From Caballeronia sordidicola (GTDB taxonomy: Bacteria > Pseudomonadota > Gammaproteobacteria > Burkholderiales > Burkholderiaceae), in assembly GCF_001544455.2 (NCBI RefSeq), contig NZ_FCOC02000005.1, positions 239,596 through 303,595 on the forward strand: DNA of 64,000 nucleotides, given 5' to 3'. Numbering within the stretch: the stretch's first letter is position 1; each line of letters opens with the position of its first letter. A model generated the notes under the pieces. That model saw nothing but the letters and a program-made list of their open reading frames with translations, searched no databases and was not told the DNA's origin. The position numbers and the translations under genes are program-made. Of the stretch, positions 38,375 to 47,956 are shown one piece after another.

Positions 38375-38962
38375 ATGTCCGCATCCCCGAACATCCCCGG
38401 CACCCGTGCGCCCCGGCATCCGATGAAGCCGCTACCCGTCGTCATTTTCATGAGCCGCTGGCTTCAGGTGCCGCTATATCTCGGCCTGATCGTGGCGCAA
38501 GCGGTGTATGTGGTGCTGTTCCTGAAAGAAGTCTGGCATCTCGTCACGCACATGACGACGCTCGATGAAACCAACATCATGCTGGTCGTGCTCGGCCTGA
38601 TCGACGTGGTGATGATCTCGAACCTGCTGATCATGGTGATCGTGGGCGGTTATGAGACGTTCGTCTCACGGCTCGGCGTAGAAGGTCATCCGGACCAGCC
38701 CGAGTGGCTCGATCACGTGAATGCCGGCGTGCTGAAGGTAAAGCTTTCCATGGCGCTGATCAGCATTTCGTCCATTCACTTGCTGAAAACGTTCATCAAC
38801 CCGGACCAGTATTCGGCGCACGCGGTGATGTGGCAAGTGCTGATCCATATAGCGTTCCTCGCGTCGGCGCTGATCATGGCGTGGGTCGACCGCCTGACCA
38901 CGCATACGCATCCAGTGCACTTCCATGAGGCGCCAGCAACGCCCGCCGCGACGCACGACTAA
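38375..38962 (+). CDS. YqhA/TIGR00645 (UPF0114) membrane protein
   Basis: The 195-residue protein has four hydrophobic helices and the family run LIMVIVGGYETFVSRLG and SMALISISSIHLLKTFI. The function of UPF0114 is not established; a channel-like role has been suggested for some members. The ATG at 38375 lacks a clear ribosome site; an ATG at 38423 is an alternative. Confidence 0.82.
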   Translation: MSASPNIPGTRAPRHPMKPLPVVIFMSRWLQVPLYLGLIVAQAVYVVLFLKEVWHLVTHMTTLDETNIMLVVLGLIDVVMISNLLIMVIVGGYETFVSRLGVEGHPDQPEWLDHVNAGVLKVKLSMALISISSIHLLKTFINPDQYSAHAVMWQVLIHIAFLASALIMAWVDRLTTHTHPVHFHEAPATPAATHD

Positions 38963-39074
38963 CACGCGTGGCAGCACAGTCAGGCGCTGGTCAAAGCGCC
39001 GCTGAAAGCACCCCGGCATCACGATAAAATCCACAAAAAAGTTCCAACACAGCCCGTCCCCACACGTTCAAGCC

Positions 39075-40598
39075 ATGACTATCATCAAGCAGGAAGATCT
39101 GATTCAGAGCATCGCGGATTCGCTGCAGCACATCAGCTTTTACCATCCGCTCGACTACATCCAGGCACTCGGCCGCGCGTACGAGCTCGAAGAGAGTCCG
39201 GCCGCGAAGGACGCCATCGCGCAGATCCTGACGAACAGCCGCATGTGCGCCGAAGGCCACCGGCCGATCTGCCAGGACACGGGCATCGTCACGGTGTTCG
39301 TGAAGGTTGGCATGGACGTCCGATGGGACGGCGCCACCATGAGCGTCACCGACATGATCAACGAAGGCGTGCGCCGCGGTTACCTGAATCCGGACAACGT
39401 GCTGCGCGCGTCCATCGTGAGCCCGCCCGAAGGCGCGCGCAAGAATACGAAAGACAACACGCCGGCCGTGATCCACTACGAGATCGTTCCCGGCGACAAG
39501 GTCGACGTCCAGATTGCGGCGAAAGGCGGCGGCTCGGAGAACAAGACGAAGTTCGCGATGCTGAATCCGTCTGATTCCATCGTCGACTGGGTGCTGAAAA
39601 CCGTCCCGCTGATGGGCGCGGGCTGGTGTCCCCCCGGCATGCTGGGGATCGGCATTGGCGGCACAGCCGAGAAGGCGATGGTCATGGCGAAGGAATCGCT
39701 CATGGACGCCATCGACATTCAGGATGTTATCGCGCGTGGCCCGAAGGACTGGATCGAAGAATTGCGCGTGGAGCTGCACGAGAAGGTGAATGCGCTGGGT
39801 ATCGGCGCACAGGGACTTGGCGGCCTCGCGACCGTGCTCGACGTGAAGATCATGGCCGCGCCGACGCACGCCGCATCCAAGCCGATCGCGATCATTCCAA
39901 ACTGCGCCGCGACGCGTCACGCGCATTTCACGCTGGACGGCTCGGGTGTCGCCAGGCTCGAAGTGCCTTCGCTCGATGCATGGCCGAAGGTCGAATGGGT
40001 CGCGAACACGGAAACCAGCCAGCGCGTGGACCTGAACACGCTGACGAAGGAACAGGTCGCCGCGTGGAAACCGGGCCAGACGCTGCTGCTCTCCGGCAAG
40101 ATGCTGACCGGCCGGGACGCGGCGCACAAGCGCATTGCCGACATGCTCGCCAAGGGCGAAAAGCTGCCGGTGGACTTCACGAACCGCGTGATCTATTACG
40201 TCGGCCCGGTGGACCCCGTGCGGGAAGAAGTCGTCGGCCCGGCGGGTCCGACCACCGCCACGCGCATGGACAAGTTCACCGACATGATGTTGTCGCAGAC
40301 CGGCCTGATCTCGATGATCGGCAAGGCCGAGCGCGGCCCGGGCGCCATCGAGGCAATCAAGAAGCACAAGGCGGCCTACATGATGGCGGTGGGCGGCGCG
40401 GCGTATCTGGTATCGAAGGCGATTCGCGGCGCGAAGGTCATCGCATTCGAAGACCTGGGCATGGAAGCCATTTACGAGTTCGACGTGCAGGATATGCCGG
40501 TCACGGTCGCCGTCGATTCAACCGGGACTTCCGTACATCAGACGGGACCCAAAGAATGGCAGGCAAAAATAGGTAAAATTCCAGTTGCAACGGCGTAG
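39075..40598 (+). CDS. fumA: Class I fumarate hydratase
   Basis: The 507-residue protein is the single-chain class I fumarase (fused alpha and beta parts). Cysteines expected to bind the [4Fe-4S] cluster are in RPICQDTGI, AGWCPPGM and PNCAATRH. The C-terminal part carries TTATRMDKFTDMML and KAAYMMAVGGAAYLVSKAI. It hydrates fumarate to malate in the TCA cycle. It is oxygen-sensitive in known members. Confidence 0.94.
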   Translation: MTIIKQEDLIQSIADSLQHISFYHPLDYIQALGRAYELEESPAAKDAIAQILTNSRMCAEGHRPICQDTGIVTVFVKVGMDVRWDGATMSVTDMINEGVRRGYLNPDNVLRASIVSPPEGARKNTKDNTPAVIHYEIVPGDKVDVQIAAKGGGSENKTKFAMLNPSDSIVDWVLKTVPLMGAGWCPPGMLGIGIGGTAEKAMVMAKESLMDAIDIQDVIARGPKDWIEELRVELHEKVNALGIGAQGLGGLATVLDVKIMAAPTHAASKPIAIIPNCAATRHAHFTLDGSGVARLEVPSLDAWPKVEWVANTETSQRVDLNTLTKEQVAAWKPGQTLLLSGKMLTGRDAAHKRIADMLAKGEKLPVDFTNRVIYYVGPVDPVREEVVGPAGPTTATRMDKFTDMMLSQTGLISMIGKAERGPGAIEAIKKHKAAYMMAVGGAAYLVSKAIRGAKVIAFEDLGMEAIYEFDVQDMPVTVAVDSTGTSVHQTGPKEWQAKIGKIPVATA

Positions 40599-40636
40599 AG
40601 GGTTTAAACTCCTACTCCAGTAATGCGAAGCAAAAA

Positions 40637-40661
40637 AGAGCCGGGCCTTGTGCCCGGCTCT
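40637..40661 (+). terminator. Terminator after fumarase
   Basis: AGAGCCGGGC and GCCCGGCTCT form a 10-bp perfect stem. The T-run after it is short. Confidence 0.7.
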
Positions 40662-40823
40662 TGCATTTTGAGGACGCTCTGAAGAGAACTGTTGTCATTC
40701 TCATTACACTTCGCCAACGAACATAAACCGCCGCAATCCAGCGGGAAAAACCCATTTTCATATTGGCTTTTTAAACTTGAGCAGTTATGTTTGAAAAGCT
40801 ATAACGCCACGCAAGGAACCACG

Positions 40824-41300
40824 ATGAAAGGCGACGTAAAAGCGATCGAGTATCTGAACCAGCAGTTGAAGAACGAACTGACGGCAATCAACCAGTACTT
40901 TCTTCACGCCCGCATGTACAAGCATTGGGGCCTGGAGAAGCTCGGCAAGCATGAATACGACGAATCCATCGGCGAGATGAAGCACGCCGACTGGCTGATC
41001 CAGCGTATTTTCATGCTCGACGGCTTGCCCAACCTGCAAGACCTGCACAAGCTGCTGATTGGTGAAGAGACGCTCGAAATCCTGCAGTGCGATTTGAAGC
41101 TGGAACAGATTTCGCAAAGCACGTGCAAGGAAGCCATCGCTTATTGCGAATCGGTTCGCGATTTCATCTCGCGCGAAATCTTCGTGAAAATTCTCGATGA
41201 CACGGAAGAACATATCGACTGGCTGGAAACGCAGATCGATCTGGTCGCGAAGGTCGGCATCCAGAACTATCAACAGACCATGATGGGCGAAAACGAATAA
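40824..41300 (+). CDS. bfr: Bacterioferritin
   Basis: The 158-residue four-helix protein has the ferroxidase residues in [10 protein letters not shown] (E18), GEMKHADWL (E51 and H54) and [11 protein letters not shown] (E127, H130). M52 in GEMKHA is the haem ligand of haem-binding bacterioferritins. It stores iron in a 24-mer. ATG 40824 follows AAGGAACC. The longer upstream frame has no family similarity. Its partner bfd lies two genes on. Confidence 0.95.
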   Translation: MKGDVKAIEYLNQQLKNELTAINQYFLHARMYKHWGLEKLGKHEYDESIGEMKHADWLIQRIFMLDGLPNLQDLHKLLIGEETLEILQCDLKLEQISQSTCKEAIAYCESVRDFISREIFVKILDDTEEHIDWLETQIDLVAKVGIQNYQQTMMGENE

Positions 41301-41313
41301 TCGAACAGCCGCA

Positions 41314-42189
41314 ATGCCTCTAGAAGCCACTCGCTCTTCTTCTCAGGCGGCCGGCCTGGCGCTCGGCGCGAACTCGCCCGTAGGCATTTTCGATTCGGGC
41401 CTCGGCGGTTTGTCGGTGTTGCGCGCCGTGCGCGCAGCTTTACCGGACGAGCGGCTGATCTACGTCGCGGATTCACTGTACGCACCATACGGCGAGCGCG
41501 ACGACGACTTTATCGCCGACCGGACGCTGGCTATCGGTGAATGGCTGATTGCACAGGGCGCCAAGGCGCTTGTCGTAGCGTGCAATACGGCGACGGCGCA
41601 GTCCATCGCGCAGGCTCGCGAGCGGATGTCCGTTCCCATGATCGGCGTGGAACCGGGCATCAAGCCCGCCGCGCTGATGTCGCAAACCCGCGTGGCCGGC
41701 GTGCTGGCCACCGCCGTCACCTTGCGCAGCGCGCGCTTCCAGGCGCTGGCCGAACGTCATGCAACGGATTGCCGCTTTATCCTTCAGCCGGGACATGGGC
41801 TCGTTCAGGCGGTGGAACGCTGCGATATCGACTCGCCCGAACTGATCGAACTGCTCAGAAGCTACATCCAGCCAATGCTCGACGCCAACGCCGACACGCT
41901 TGTGCTCGGCTGCACCCACTACCCTTTCCTCGACAAGGCGATCCGTTCCATTGCGGGCGACAGGCTTGCGTTGATCGACACGAGCGTTGCGATTGCGCGG
42001 CAACTGGAACGGCAACTGGACCTGCACGGCCTGCGTGCGGCACCTTCGCACGCGGCGGAATTGCCGCGCTTTTGCTCGACCAGCGACGGCCAGATGCAGC
42101 AACAACTGGTGGCGTCGCTGCTTGGTCTCGATGTACACGTCGAGCGCGTCGTCATTCCATCGCGCCGTACGTTGGCGCTGGAATCCTGA
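41314..42189 (+). CDS. murI: Glutamate racemase
   Basis: The 291-residue protein has both active-site cysteines, in VACNTATA and LGCTHYPFL, and the N-terminal GIFDSGLGGLSVL motif. It makes D-glutamate for peptidoglycan. It starts 14 bases after bfr and is probably co-transcribed. Confidence 0.95.
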   Translation: MPLEATRSSSQAAGLALGANSPVGIFDSGLGGLSVLRAVRAALPDERLIYVADSLYAPYGERDDDFIADRTLAIGEWLIAQGAKALVVACNTATAQSIAQARERMSVPMIGVEPGIKPAALMSQTRVAGVLATAVTLRSARFQALAERHATDCRFILQPGHGLVQAVERCDIDSPELIELLRSYIQPMLDANADTLVLGCTHYPFLDKAIRSIAGDRLALIDTSVAIARQLERQLDLHGLRAAPSHAAELPRFCSTSDGQMQQQLVASLLGLDVHVERVVIPSRRTLALES

Positions 42190-42392
42190 GCGCTCAAAAA
42201 TGCGGCATGGAGCCGCATCGGCCGTCAAAAACCCCCTATCTGGCTAAATAAAACCCTTTCGCAGATGCGGATTCAGCCCGCATCCTGCTTGGCACGCCTT
42301 ACCCAGCGTGGCGTCGCGTCCCGCCCCTCATTTCTGCGCATCTTGCGTTCAAAAAAACCAACGCTCCCTATTGCCAACGTTCGCATAAGGAA

Positions 42393-42407
42393 TGATAATA
42401 ATTCGCA
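42393..42407 (+). promoter_or_regulatory. Fur-like box before bfd
   Basis: TGATAAT-A-ATTCGCA matches the 7-1-7 Fur consensus (TGATAAT-N-ATTATCA) at 12 of 14 positions. It lies 26 bases before the bfd start, a repressor position. Confidence 0.65.
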
Positions 42408-42433
42408 TTAACGTTAGCTATCGTGGTTGCCAC

Positions 42434-42670
42434 ATGATCGTCTGTGTTTGCAAGTCAGTATCGGACAGAAAGATTCGCGCTTCCATTGCCGACGGCGCTG
42501 CTACTTTTGATGAACTGCAATTCGAGCTTGGTGTCGCGATGTGCTGCGGCAAATGCGAAGAAAGTGTACGCGACGTGATGCTGGAAAGCGGATGCGCGTC
42601 GCATTGCGGCATGCGCGGCGATCAGCATCAGGCCGTCCCGCTCACGTTCTACGAACGCAAGGCCGCCTGA
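42434..42670 (+). CDS. bfd: Bacterioferritin-associated ferredoxin
   Basis: The 78-residue protein has a [2Fe-2S] motif with CVCKSVSD at the start and MCCGKCEESVRD in the middle (four cysteines: C-x-C and C-x2-C). Bfd delivers electrons to release iron from bacterioferritin. The Fur-like box upstream fits induction under iron limitation. A tail of about 20 residues after the core includes extra Cys and His. Confidence 0.9.
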   Translation: MIVCVCKSVSDRKIRASIADGAATFDELQFELGVAMCCGKCEESVRDVMLESGCASHCGMRGDQHQAVPLTFYERKAA

Positions 42671-42843
42671 AGCTGCCCGAAGCGCTGCGAGTCCTCAAAG
42701 ACCGGCAGATTTCATACGTTCGAAAGCGCCACAATGCACGGCTGCAAGCTGTGAAGCGTGGATCATGTGCAACACCGGAGTTTTCCGCTCGCAAGCCAGG
42801 TCACATCAAGCCAGCACGCCAACCCCCATTCAAGGAGGGAACG

Positions 42844-42906
42844 ATGGAACTGCTGATCGGTTTTGTGGCCACGCTGTTTATTTCTCTGCTCATCTTCCGA
42901 AAATGA
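42844..42906 (+). CDS. 20-residue membrane micropeptide
   Basis: An ATG at 42844 follows AAGGAGGGA, one of the best ribosome sites in the window. It encodes only 20 residues with a single hydrophobic helix ending in Arg-Lys (LLIGFVATLFISLLIFRK). It lies 72 bases before tonB. It could be a small membrane protein or a leader peptide for the tonB operon. Confidence 0.5.
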   Translation: MELLIGFVATLFISLLIFRK

Positions 42907-42978
42907 AGTCCTCCAGTCATACATGCTGCATGGGCTTTCGCTGTTCGCACGGCATCACCGCCGTGCAACCACGCTGAT

Positions 42979-43749
42979 ATGCCGTCTCCATCATTTACCC
43001 CGGGCGGGGCTGCGACGCTCGGTGCGCCGGGCCCCGGTCCGTCGGACAATTCCGTCAATCCTCGCGTTGTCGCGGCGACTGTTGCTGTCGTGGGGATCCA
43101 CGTCGGCCTGCTCGCAATCGCCCTGACGATGCGCAACGAGCCGCCGCCGCGTCCCATCGAATCGAAGACGATCACCGCCGAACTGATCAGCTCCGCGCCG
43201 CCGCAACCCGTCGCCGCGCCTGCAGCCATTCAGTCGACGCCCGTTCCTCCGCCGCCGAAACCGGTTCCACCGAAGCCGACGCCCAAACCGAAGCCGACAG
43301 TCCAGCCGCACGTAAAAGCCGCGCCGACGCCGTTGCCCGAAACCGCGGCGCCGTCGACCATTGCAGCCGCTGCGCCGGAAGAAACGCCTGCTGCGCCCGC
43401 GCCGCCGGCTCCCGCAGCGCCGCCGCCTGCAGCACCGGCTATCGGCCGTCCGACGATGGCGCTCAATGCGCCAAAGGACGTTGCGCATCTCGATTGCAAC
43501 ATTGCAATGCCGGAATATCCAGCGCTTGCGCGGCGCAGAGGCGAATCCGGCACGGCCGTGGTGAAGTTTGTCGTCGGGCTGACAGGAAAGATCGAGAATA
43601 TCGAGCTGAAGAAGAGCAGCGGTTCGTCGCGGCTCGATGACGCCGCGCTCGACGCCATGCGCGCAAGCGCCTGCAAGCCCTACAAGGAAAACGGCGAGGC
43701 GATCCGCGCCGCCTATTCCCAGCCGTTCGTCTTCGGGCTGAACGACTGA
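42979..43749 (+). CDS. tonB: Energy transducer TonB
   Basis: The 256-residue protein has one N-terminal membrane helix (VAATVAVVGIHVGLLAIALT), a long Pro/Ala/Lys-rich periplasmic spacer (about 75-155) and a C-terminal TonB domain (MPEYPALARRRGESGTAVVK). It transmits proton-motive force to outer-membrane receptors for siderophores and haem. It is the first gene of tonB-exbB-exbD. Confidence 0.92.
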   Translation: MPSPSFTPGGAATLGAPGPGPSDNSVNPRVVAATVAVVGIHVGLLAIALTMRNEPPPRPIESKTITAELISSAPPQPVAAPAAIQSTPVPPPPKPVPPKPTPKPKPTVQPHVKAAPTPLPETAAPSTIAAAAPEETPAAPAPPAPAAPPPAAPAIGRPTMALNAPKDVAHLDCNIAMPEYPALARRRGESGTAVVKFVVGLTGKIENIELKKSSGSSRLDDAALDAMRASACKPYKENGEAIRAAYSQPFVFGLND

Positions 43750-43813
43750 CGCGAACGCATGCCGGCAAAAACCAAGAATTCGACCTAATTTTTAGATATC
43801 TACAGGAACTGCA

Positions 43814-44587
43814 ATGCAAAGCTATGGTTTGGCCCACGTCTGGGCGCAAGGGGATTTTGTGACGCGGGGCATCGCGCTCGCGCTGGCGATCATGTCGGTG
43901 CTGTCATGGACCGTGATCGTGGTGAAAGGTCTGAACGTGCTGCGCCTGAAACGCCTGACCAAGAACGCGGAACAGGCGTTCTGGCACTCGGATGATTTCG
44001 CCGATGGCATCAAGAAACTGAGCAACCAGTCGTCCAATGCGCAGGACAACCCGTTCCTCGCCCTCGCCCTTTCCGGCCAGGACGCCGCCGATCACCATCA
44101 CCAGACGCAACCGCACTTGCATGACCGCATGGATGTGTCGGACTGGATCACGCGCTGCCTGAAAGACACCATGGACGAAGGCGTCGGCCGGATGCAGGCG
44201 GGTCTTGCCGTGCTGGCGTCGATTGGCAGTACTGCGCCGTTCGTCGGCTTGTTCGGCACGGTTTGGGGGATTTATCACGCACTTCTGACCATCGGCGCCA
44301 CGGGGCAGACGTCCATCGACCAGGTTGCGGGACCGGTTGGCGAATCGCTGATCATGACGGCGTTCGGCCTGTTCGTCGCGATTCCGGCCGTGCTCGGCTA
44401 CAACGCGCTGACGCGCTGGAACAAGTCGATCGTGACGAAACTGAACCGCTTCGCACATGGCCTGCATGCATTCTTCGTGACGGGTACGAAGCTCGCGTCG
44501 AGCAAGCGCGGCGACGGCCTGCGCCTGGCCACGCATCAGGCGTCGAGCGCCCCGTCGGGCGTCAAGCCTGCGTCGCGCGTGAGCTAA
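43814..44587 (+). CDS. exbB: Biopolymer transport protein ExbB
   Basis: The 257-residue protein has three membrane segments of the MotA/TolQ/ExbB type, with STAPFVGLFGTVWGIYHALL and VGESLIMTAFGLFVAIPAVL. With ExbD it forms the proton channel that energises TonB. A histidine-rich loop lies at about 85-105 (ADHHHQTQPHLHD). Confidence 0.93.
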   Translation: MQSYGLAHVWAQGDFVTRGIALALAIMSVLSWTVIVVKGLNVLRLKRLTKNAEQAFWHSDDFADGIKKLSNQSSNAQDNPFLALALSGQDAADHHHQTQPHLHDRMDVSDWITRCLKDTMDEGVGRMQAGLAVLASIGSTAPFVGLFGTVWGIYHALLTIGATGQTSIDQVAGPVGESLIMTAFGLFVAIPAVLGYNALTRWNKSIVTKLNRFAHGLHAFFVTGTKLASSKRGDGLRLATHQASSAPSGVKPASRVS

Positions 44588-44599
44588 GGGGAAGTCGTC

Positions 44600-45025
44600 A
44601 TGGCCATGAGCCCTTTCTCCAGCGACGAAGATGACGGCATGATGAGCGAGATCAACATGACGCCGCTGGTCGACGTCATGCTCGTTCTGCTGATCATTTT
44701 TCTCGTCACGATTCCCGCGATCAATCACGCGGTGAAAATCGATTTGCCGAAGGCGAGCAGCCAGCCGCAGGACACCAAGCCGGCGCATGTGGACGTGGCC
44801 GTGGAAGCGGACGGCACAGTGCTCTGGAACGACCAGAAAGTCGACGATAACGCGCTGCAGGCGCGCATAGCGGATGCATCGAAACAGACGCCGCAGCCGG
44901 AACTGCGTTTGCGCGCGGATCGCAAGGTGCCGTATGAACGCGTCGCCGACGTGATGTCGGCTGCGCAAGGCGGCGGGTTATCGAAGATCGGGTTCGTGAC
45001 CGAGCCCAAGGCGGGCGCGAAGTAG
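44600..45025 (+). CDS. exbD: Biopolymer transport protein ExbD
   Basis: The 141-residue protein has one membrane helix with the proton-carrying Asp in INMTPLVDVMLVLLIIFLV, then a periplasmic domain. It starts 13 bases after exbB with AAGGGGAAG before the ATG. Confidence 0.93.
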   Translation: MAMSPFSSDEDDGMMSEINMTPLVDVMLVLLIIFLVTIPAINHAVKIDLPKASSQPQDTKPAHVDVAVEADGTVLWNDQKVDDNALQARIADASKQTPQPELRLRADRKVPYERVADVMSAAQGGGLSKIGFVTEPKAGAK

Positions 45026-45051
45026 TTCGAATGCTGCAAAGCTACAAAGTA

Positions 45052-45087
45052 AAAGGCCTTCATCGCAATGATGAAGGCCTTTTTTTG
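45052..45087 (+). terminator. Terminator of the tonB operon
   Basis: AAAGGCCTTCATC and GATGAAGGCCTTT form a 13-bp stem followed by a run of T. Confidence 0.85.
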
Positions 45088-45115
45088 TGTGCGCGCGGCA
45101 CATTCGGGCTAGCGG

Positions 45116-45235
45116 TTACTTTGGGGCCGAGTAGCCCGAACCCGCGGCATCGCCACATGCGACAGCCGTGCTCGACACGGACAGCGCGATTAGCCCTATC
45201 AGGCCTACTATAAAAGCGGCCGTGAGTTTTCGCAT
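45116..45235 (-). CDS. Small exported protein, 39 aa
   Basis: A minus-strand ATG at 45235 follows AAGGAG. The product has a signal peptide (RKLTAAFIVGLIGLIALSVS) ending STAVA before a cysteine (ACGDAAG), so it may be exported and processed, perhaps as a lipoprotein, although the lipobox is weak. The mature peptide is only about 13 residues and ends SGYSAPK. I do not recognise it. Confidence 0.6.
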   Translation of the reverse strand: MRKLTAAFIVGLIGLIALSVSSTAVACGDAAGSGYSAPK

Positions 45236-45364
45236 AAGCAGCTCCTTAGCGAAGAGATTTCACTATAGTGCCGCGCCAAAGCAGGTTCAAGCGCGCGCCG
45301 ATTGAATCTCTGCATCGCAAGCGCGCGCTTCAATGTCAGAAACTTGCGCGGGCGTCACGATTAG

Positions 45365-46327
45365 TCAAACTGTTTCGTGAGCAGCTTCAACCGGAAGAGG
45401 ACATTCTCCAGGAAAGCGCTCGCCGTCATTGATCGACTCCACCAGAAAGTCCACGAACGCGCGGATTGCCGGAACCATTCCCTGGCGCGACAGGAACACG
45501 GCGTAAAGCTGCGGCGCCGGAAAAGTCCAGCCCGGCATGACAGGCGACATCTGGCCGGTCCGAAGCGCCGCGCCATATAACATCTCGGGCAACGCGGCAA
45601 TGCCCACGCCGCGCATCACGGCCTCGCGGATCATGCCCAGATCCGCCGTGACGAGGCGTGGCTCGTGTTCGAACTCGTGCCGCGTGCCATCGGGCGCGAT
45701 CATGCGATAAACATGGCGGCCATCGCTGGACGGGACGTCGATGGTGTCGAACTGAGCCAGTTCGGAAGGCACGAGCGGCGGCGCGTTCGGCTTGAGCAGC
45801 GACGGCGCCGCGACCAGCATCTGCTCGGTTCGCCATAACGGCCGCGCAACGATAGTGGAGTTGACCGGCGGTTCTGAACGCACGCGCAAGGCGACATCGA
45901 CGGGATCTTCGAACAGATCGATCACGCGATTCGTCACGCTCATGACGACGCGGACTTCGGGGTATCGATGCAGGAAATCCGGAATCACCGCCGACAAAAA
46001 CGTCTGCGCAATCGTCACGGGCACGCTCACGCGCACGCTACCGCGAGGCGAATCCCTGAGACTGTGGACAATATCGACGGCCGCTTGCGCTTCGGCGAGC
46101 ATGCCCTTGCAATGTTGATAGAAAAGCTGGCCGGCTTCGGTCAGCGCGAGTTTCCGGGTGGATCGCTGCATCAACCGCACGCCAAGCGATGTCTCCAGCT
46201 CCGACACGCGCCGCGACAACCGCGACTTCGAAATGCCCAGCACGCGCTCGGCGGCCGAGAATCCGCCGTGCTCGACCACGTATGAGAAGTACATCAGGTC
46301 ATTGAGGTCGTGCGAGTCAGGTTTCAT
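45365..46327 (-). CDS. LysR-family transcriptional regulator
   Basis: The 320-residue protein has the LysR helix-turn-helix (DLMYFSYVVEHGGFSAAERV, then GISKSRLSRRVSELE) and an effector-binding domain. It is divergent from the pirin gene, which lies 156 bases away. This is a common LysR-pirin arrangement and suggests control of that gene. The ligand is unknown. Confidence 0.92.
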   Translation of the reverse strand: MKPDSHDLNDLMYFSYVVEHGGFSAAERVLGISKSRLSRRVSELETSLGVRLMQRSTRKLALTEAGQLFYQHCKGMLAEAQAAVDIVHSLRDSPRGSVRVSVPVTIAQTFLSAVIPDFLHRYPEVRVVMSVTNRVIDLFEDPVDVALRVRSEPPVNSTIVARPLWRTEQMLVAAPSLLKPNAPPLVPSELAQFDTIDVPSSDGRHVYRMIAPDGTRHEFEHEPRLVTADLGMIREAVMRGVGIAALPEMLYGAALRTGQMSPVMPGWTFPAPQLYAVFLSRQGMVPAIRAFVDFLVESINDGERFPGECPLPVEAAHETV

Positions 46328-46483
46328 GCGGGCAGGCGGATGGTTGTTTCAGTGGTGGGACAATCCATTGCGGATGGACGGCTTTTTCCCCGGAATCCGG
46401 TCCATATAATAGCTCCATGTCTTGAATTTGGCGCTAATCACCGGATTGCGCCCATTCCTGTATCAGCTAACACGAGGACGAAA

Positions 46484-47356
46484 ATGGACACCACACGCAG
46501 TATCGAACGCACGATCCCGGCGCTCCGCACGGTGGAGGGCGGCGGTTTTGTCGTGCACCGGCCGTTTCCCACGCGGTTGCTGATGGACTTCGATCCGTTC
46601 CTGCTTCTGGACGAAATGGGGCCAGTCGATTACGCGCCGGGCGAGGCCAAAGGCGCGCCCGACCATCCGCATCGCGGATTCGAGACCGTCACCTATGTGC
46701 TCGAAGGCGAGTTCGGTCACAAGGATTCCGCCGGTCATTCGGGCACGCTGCGTCAAGGCGACGTGCAATGGATGACGGCTGGATCCGGCGTCGTTCACAG
46801 CGAAATGCCCGATCCGGAATTCACGCGCACGGGTGGCCGCGTGCATGGACTGCAGCTTTGGGTAAATCTGCCGAAGCGCGACAAGATGATTCCGCCGCAC
46901 TATCAGGAGATTGCATCGGCGAGCATTCCGGTGGCGGCAAGCGAGGACGGGCGCGTGCGCGTGAAGGTTATCGCGGGTGAAGCGCTGGGCGTGAAAGCGG
47001 CTATAGAAACACGCACGCCGATTCTTTATCAGCATTTCTCGCTGCAGCCGGGCGCGTCGGTCGTGCAGCCGGTGCCGCGCGACTTCCGGGTGTTCGGTTA
47101 TGCCTTGTCGGGCGATGGCTTCTACGGCTCCAATAAACAGCCTGTCAAGGCGCGGCAAATGATCGTCTTCGCGGACGACGGCGAGACTGTCACTTTCAGC
47201 GCCGGCGATGAACCGCTCGAATTGCTGTTGCTCGGCGGCGTGCCGCTGAAGGAGCCGGTCGTGCGCTATGGTCCTTTCGTAATGAACACGGAAGACGAGA
47301 TTCGCCAGGCCGTGGTGGACTTCCAGGCGGGACGGATGGGCACGATCAACCACTAG
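46484..47356 (+). CDS. Pirin family protein
   Basis: The 290-residue protein has the bicupin pirin layout, with HPHRGFETVTYVLEGEFGHKD providing metal-binding His and Glu, and SEMPDPEFTRTGGRVHGLQL. Some pirins are quercetin dioxygenases, others redox sensors. The start at ATG 46484 is preceded by CGAGGACGAAA. It is divergent from the LysR gene. Confidence 0.9.
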   Translation: MDTTRSIERTIPALRTVEGGGFVVHRPFPTRLLMDFDPFLLLDEMGPVDYAPGEAKGAPDHPHRGFETVTYVLEGEFGHKDSAGHSGTLRQGDVQWMTAGSGVVHSEMPDPEFTRTGGRVHGLQLWVNLPKRDKMIPPHYQEIASASIPVAASEDGRVRVKVIAGEALGVKAAIETRTPILYQHFSLQPGASVVQPVPRDFRVFGYALSGDGFYGSNKQPVKARQMIVFADDGETVTFSAGDEPLELLLLGGVPLKEPVVRYGPFVMNTEDEIRQAVVDFQAGRMGTINH

Positions 47357-47388
47357 CCCGACCTGGCACTGGCGGCGTCCGTTTCACC

Positions 47389-47440
47389 GGCGCGGCACGA
47401 AAGACACTATTTGCGTCACAATAGTCTTTCGTGCCGCGCC
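47389..47440 (+). terminator. 17-bp inverted repeat after the pirin gene
   Basis: Arms 47389-47405 and 47424-47440 are perfectly complementary, and TTTTATTG follows. It should end the pirin transcript before osmC. Confidence 0.75.
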
Positions 47441-47496
47441 ATTTTATTGTCTGAAATTTTCAGACGCCGCCCCGTTTCAATTTTCCGGAGTACCGC

Positions 47497-47910
47497 ATGT
47501 CCGAAAAGTTTGTGTCGCCGGTTGTCAGCGCCAGCATCGGCGCCAAGGATTTTCAGGTCGTCCTGAGCGACGGCAAGCATGAATGGCGTGGCGATGAACC
47601 CGAATCACATGGCGGCACCGATACCGGGCCGACGCCTCACGGTCTGTTGCTTTCGAGCTTGGGCGCATGCACGTCGATCACGTTGAAAATGTATGCGAAG
47701 CACAAAGGATGGCCACTGGAAGATGTTCACGTCACGCTCACGTACCAGTCCACGCCGCCGGAAGCCACGGTGATCGACCGCCAGATCCAGCTGACGGGCG
47801 AACTCGACAGCACTCAGCGGGAACGCCTTTTGCAAATTGCAAACGCATGTCCCGTGCACAAGATTCTCTCCGGGTCGATCGCGATCAATTCCGGGCTCAC
47901 GCCCGTTTGA
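47497..47910 (+). CDS. OsmC family peroxiredoxin-like protein
   Basis: The 137-residue protein has both redox cysteines, in SLGACTSITLKMYA and ANACPVHKIL. OsmC/Ohr proteins reduce organic peroxides. The sequence is closer to the YhfA/OsmC group than to Ohr. The next gene starts about 45 bases on. Confidence 0.9.
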   Translation: MSEKFVSPVVSASIGAKDFQVVLSDGKHEWRGDEPESHGGTDTGPTPHGLLLSSLGACTSITLKMYAKHKGWPLEDVHVTLTYQSTPPEATVIDRQIQLTGELDSTQRERLLQIANACPVHKILSGSIAINSGLTPV

Positions 47911-47956
47911 ACCCGCTATCGATGCGCTTAACGATCATCTCAAGGAAACCGTCGTT

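Noticed and set aside
38991..40367. 458-codon minus-strand frame across fumarase
   Set aside because: Shadow frame with His/Arg bias; the plus-strand fumarase is complete.
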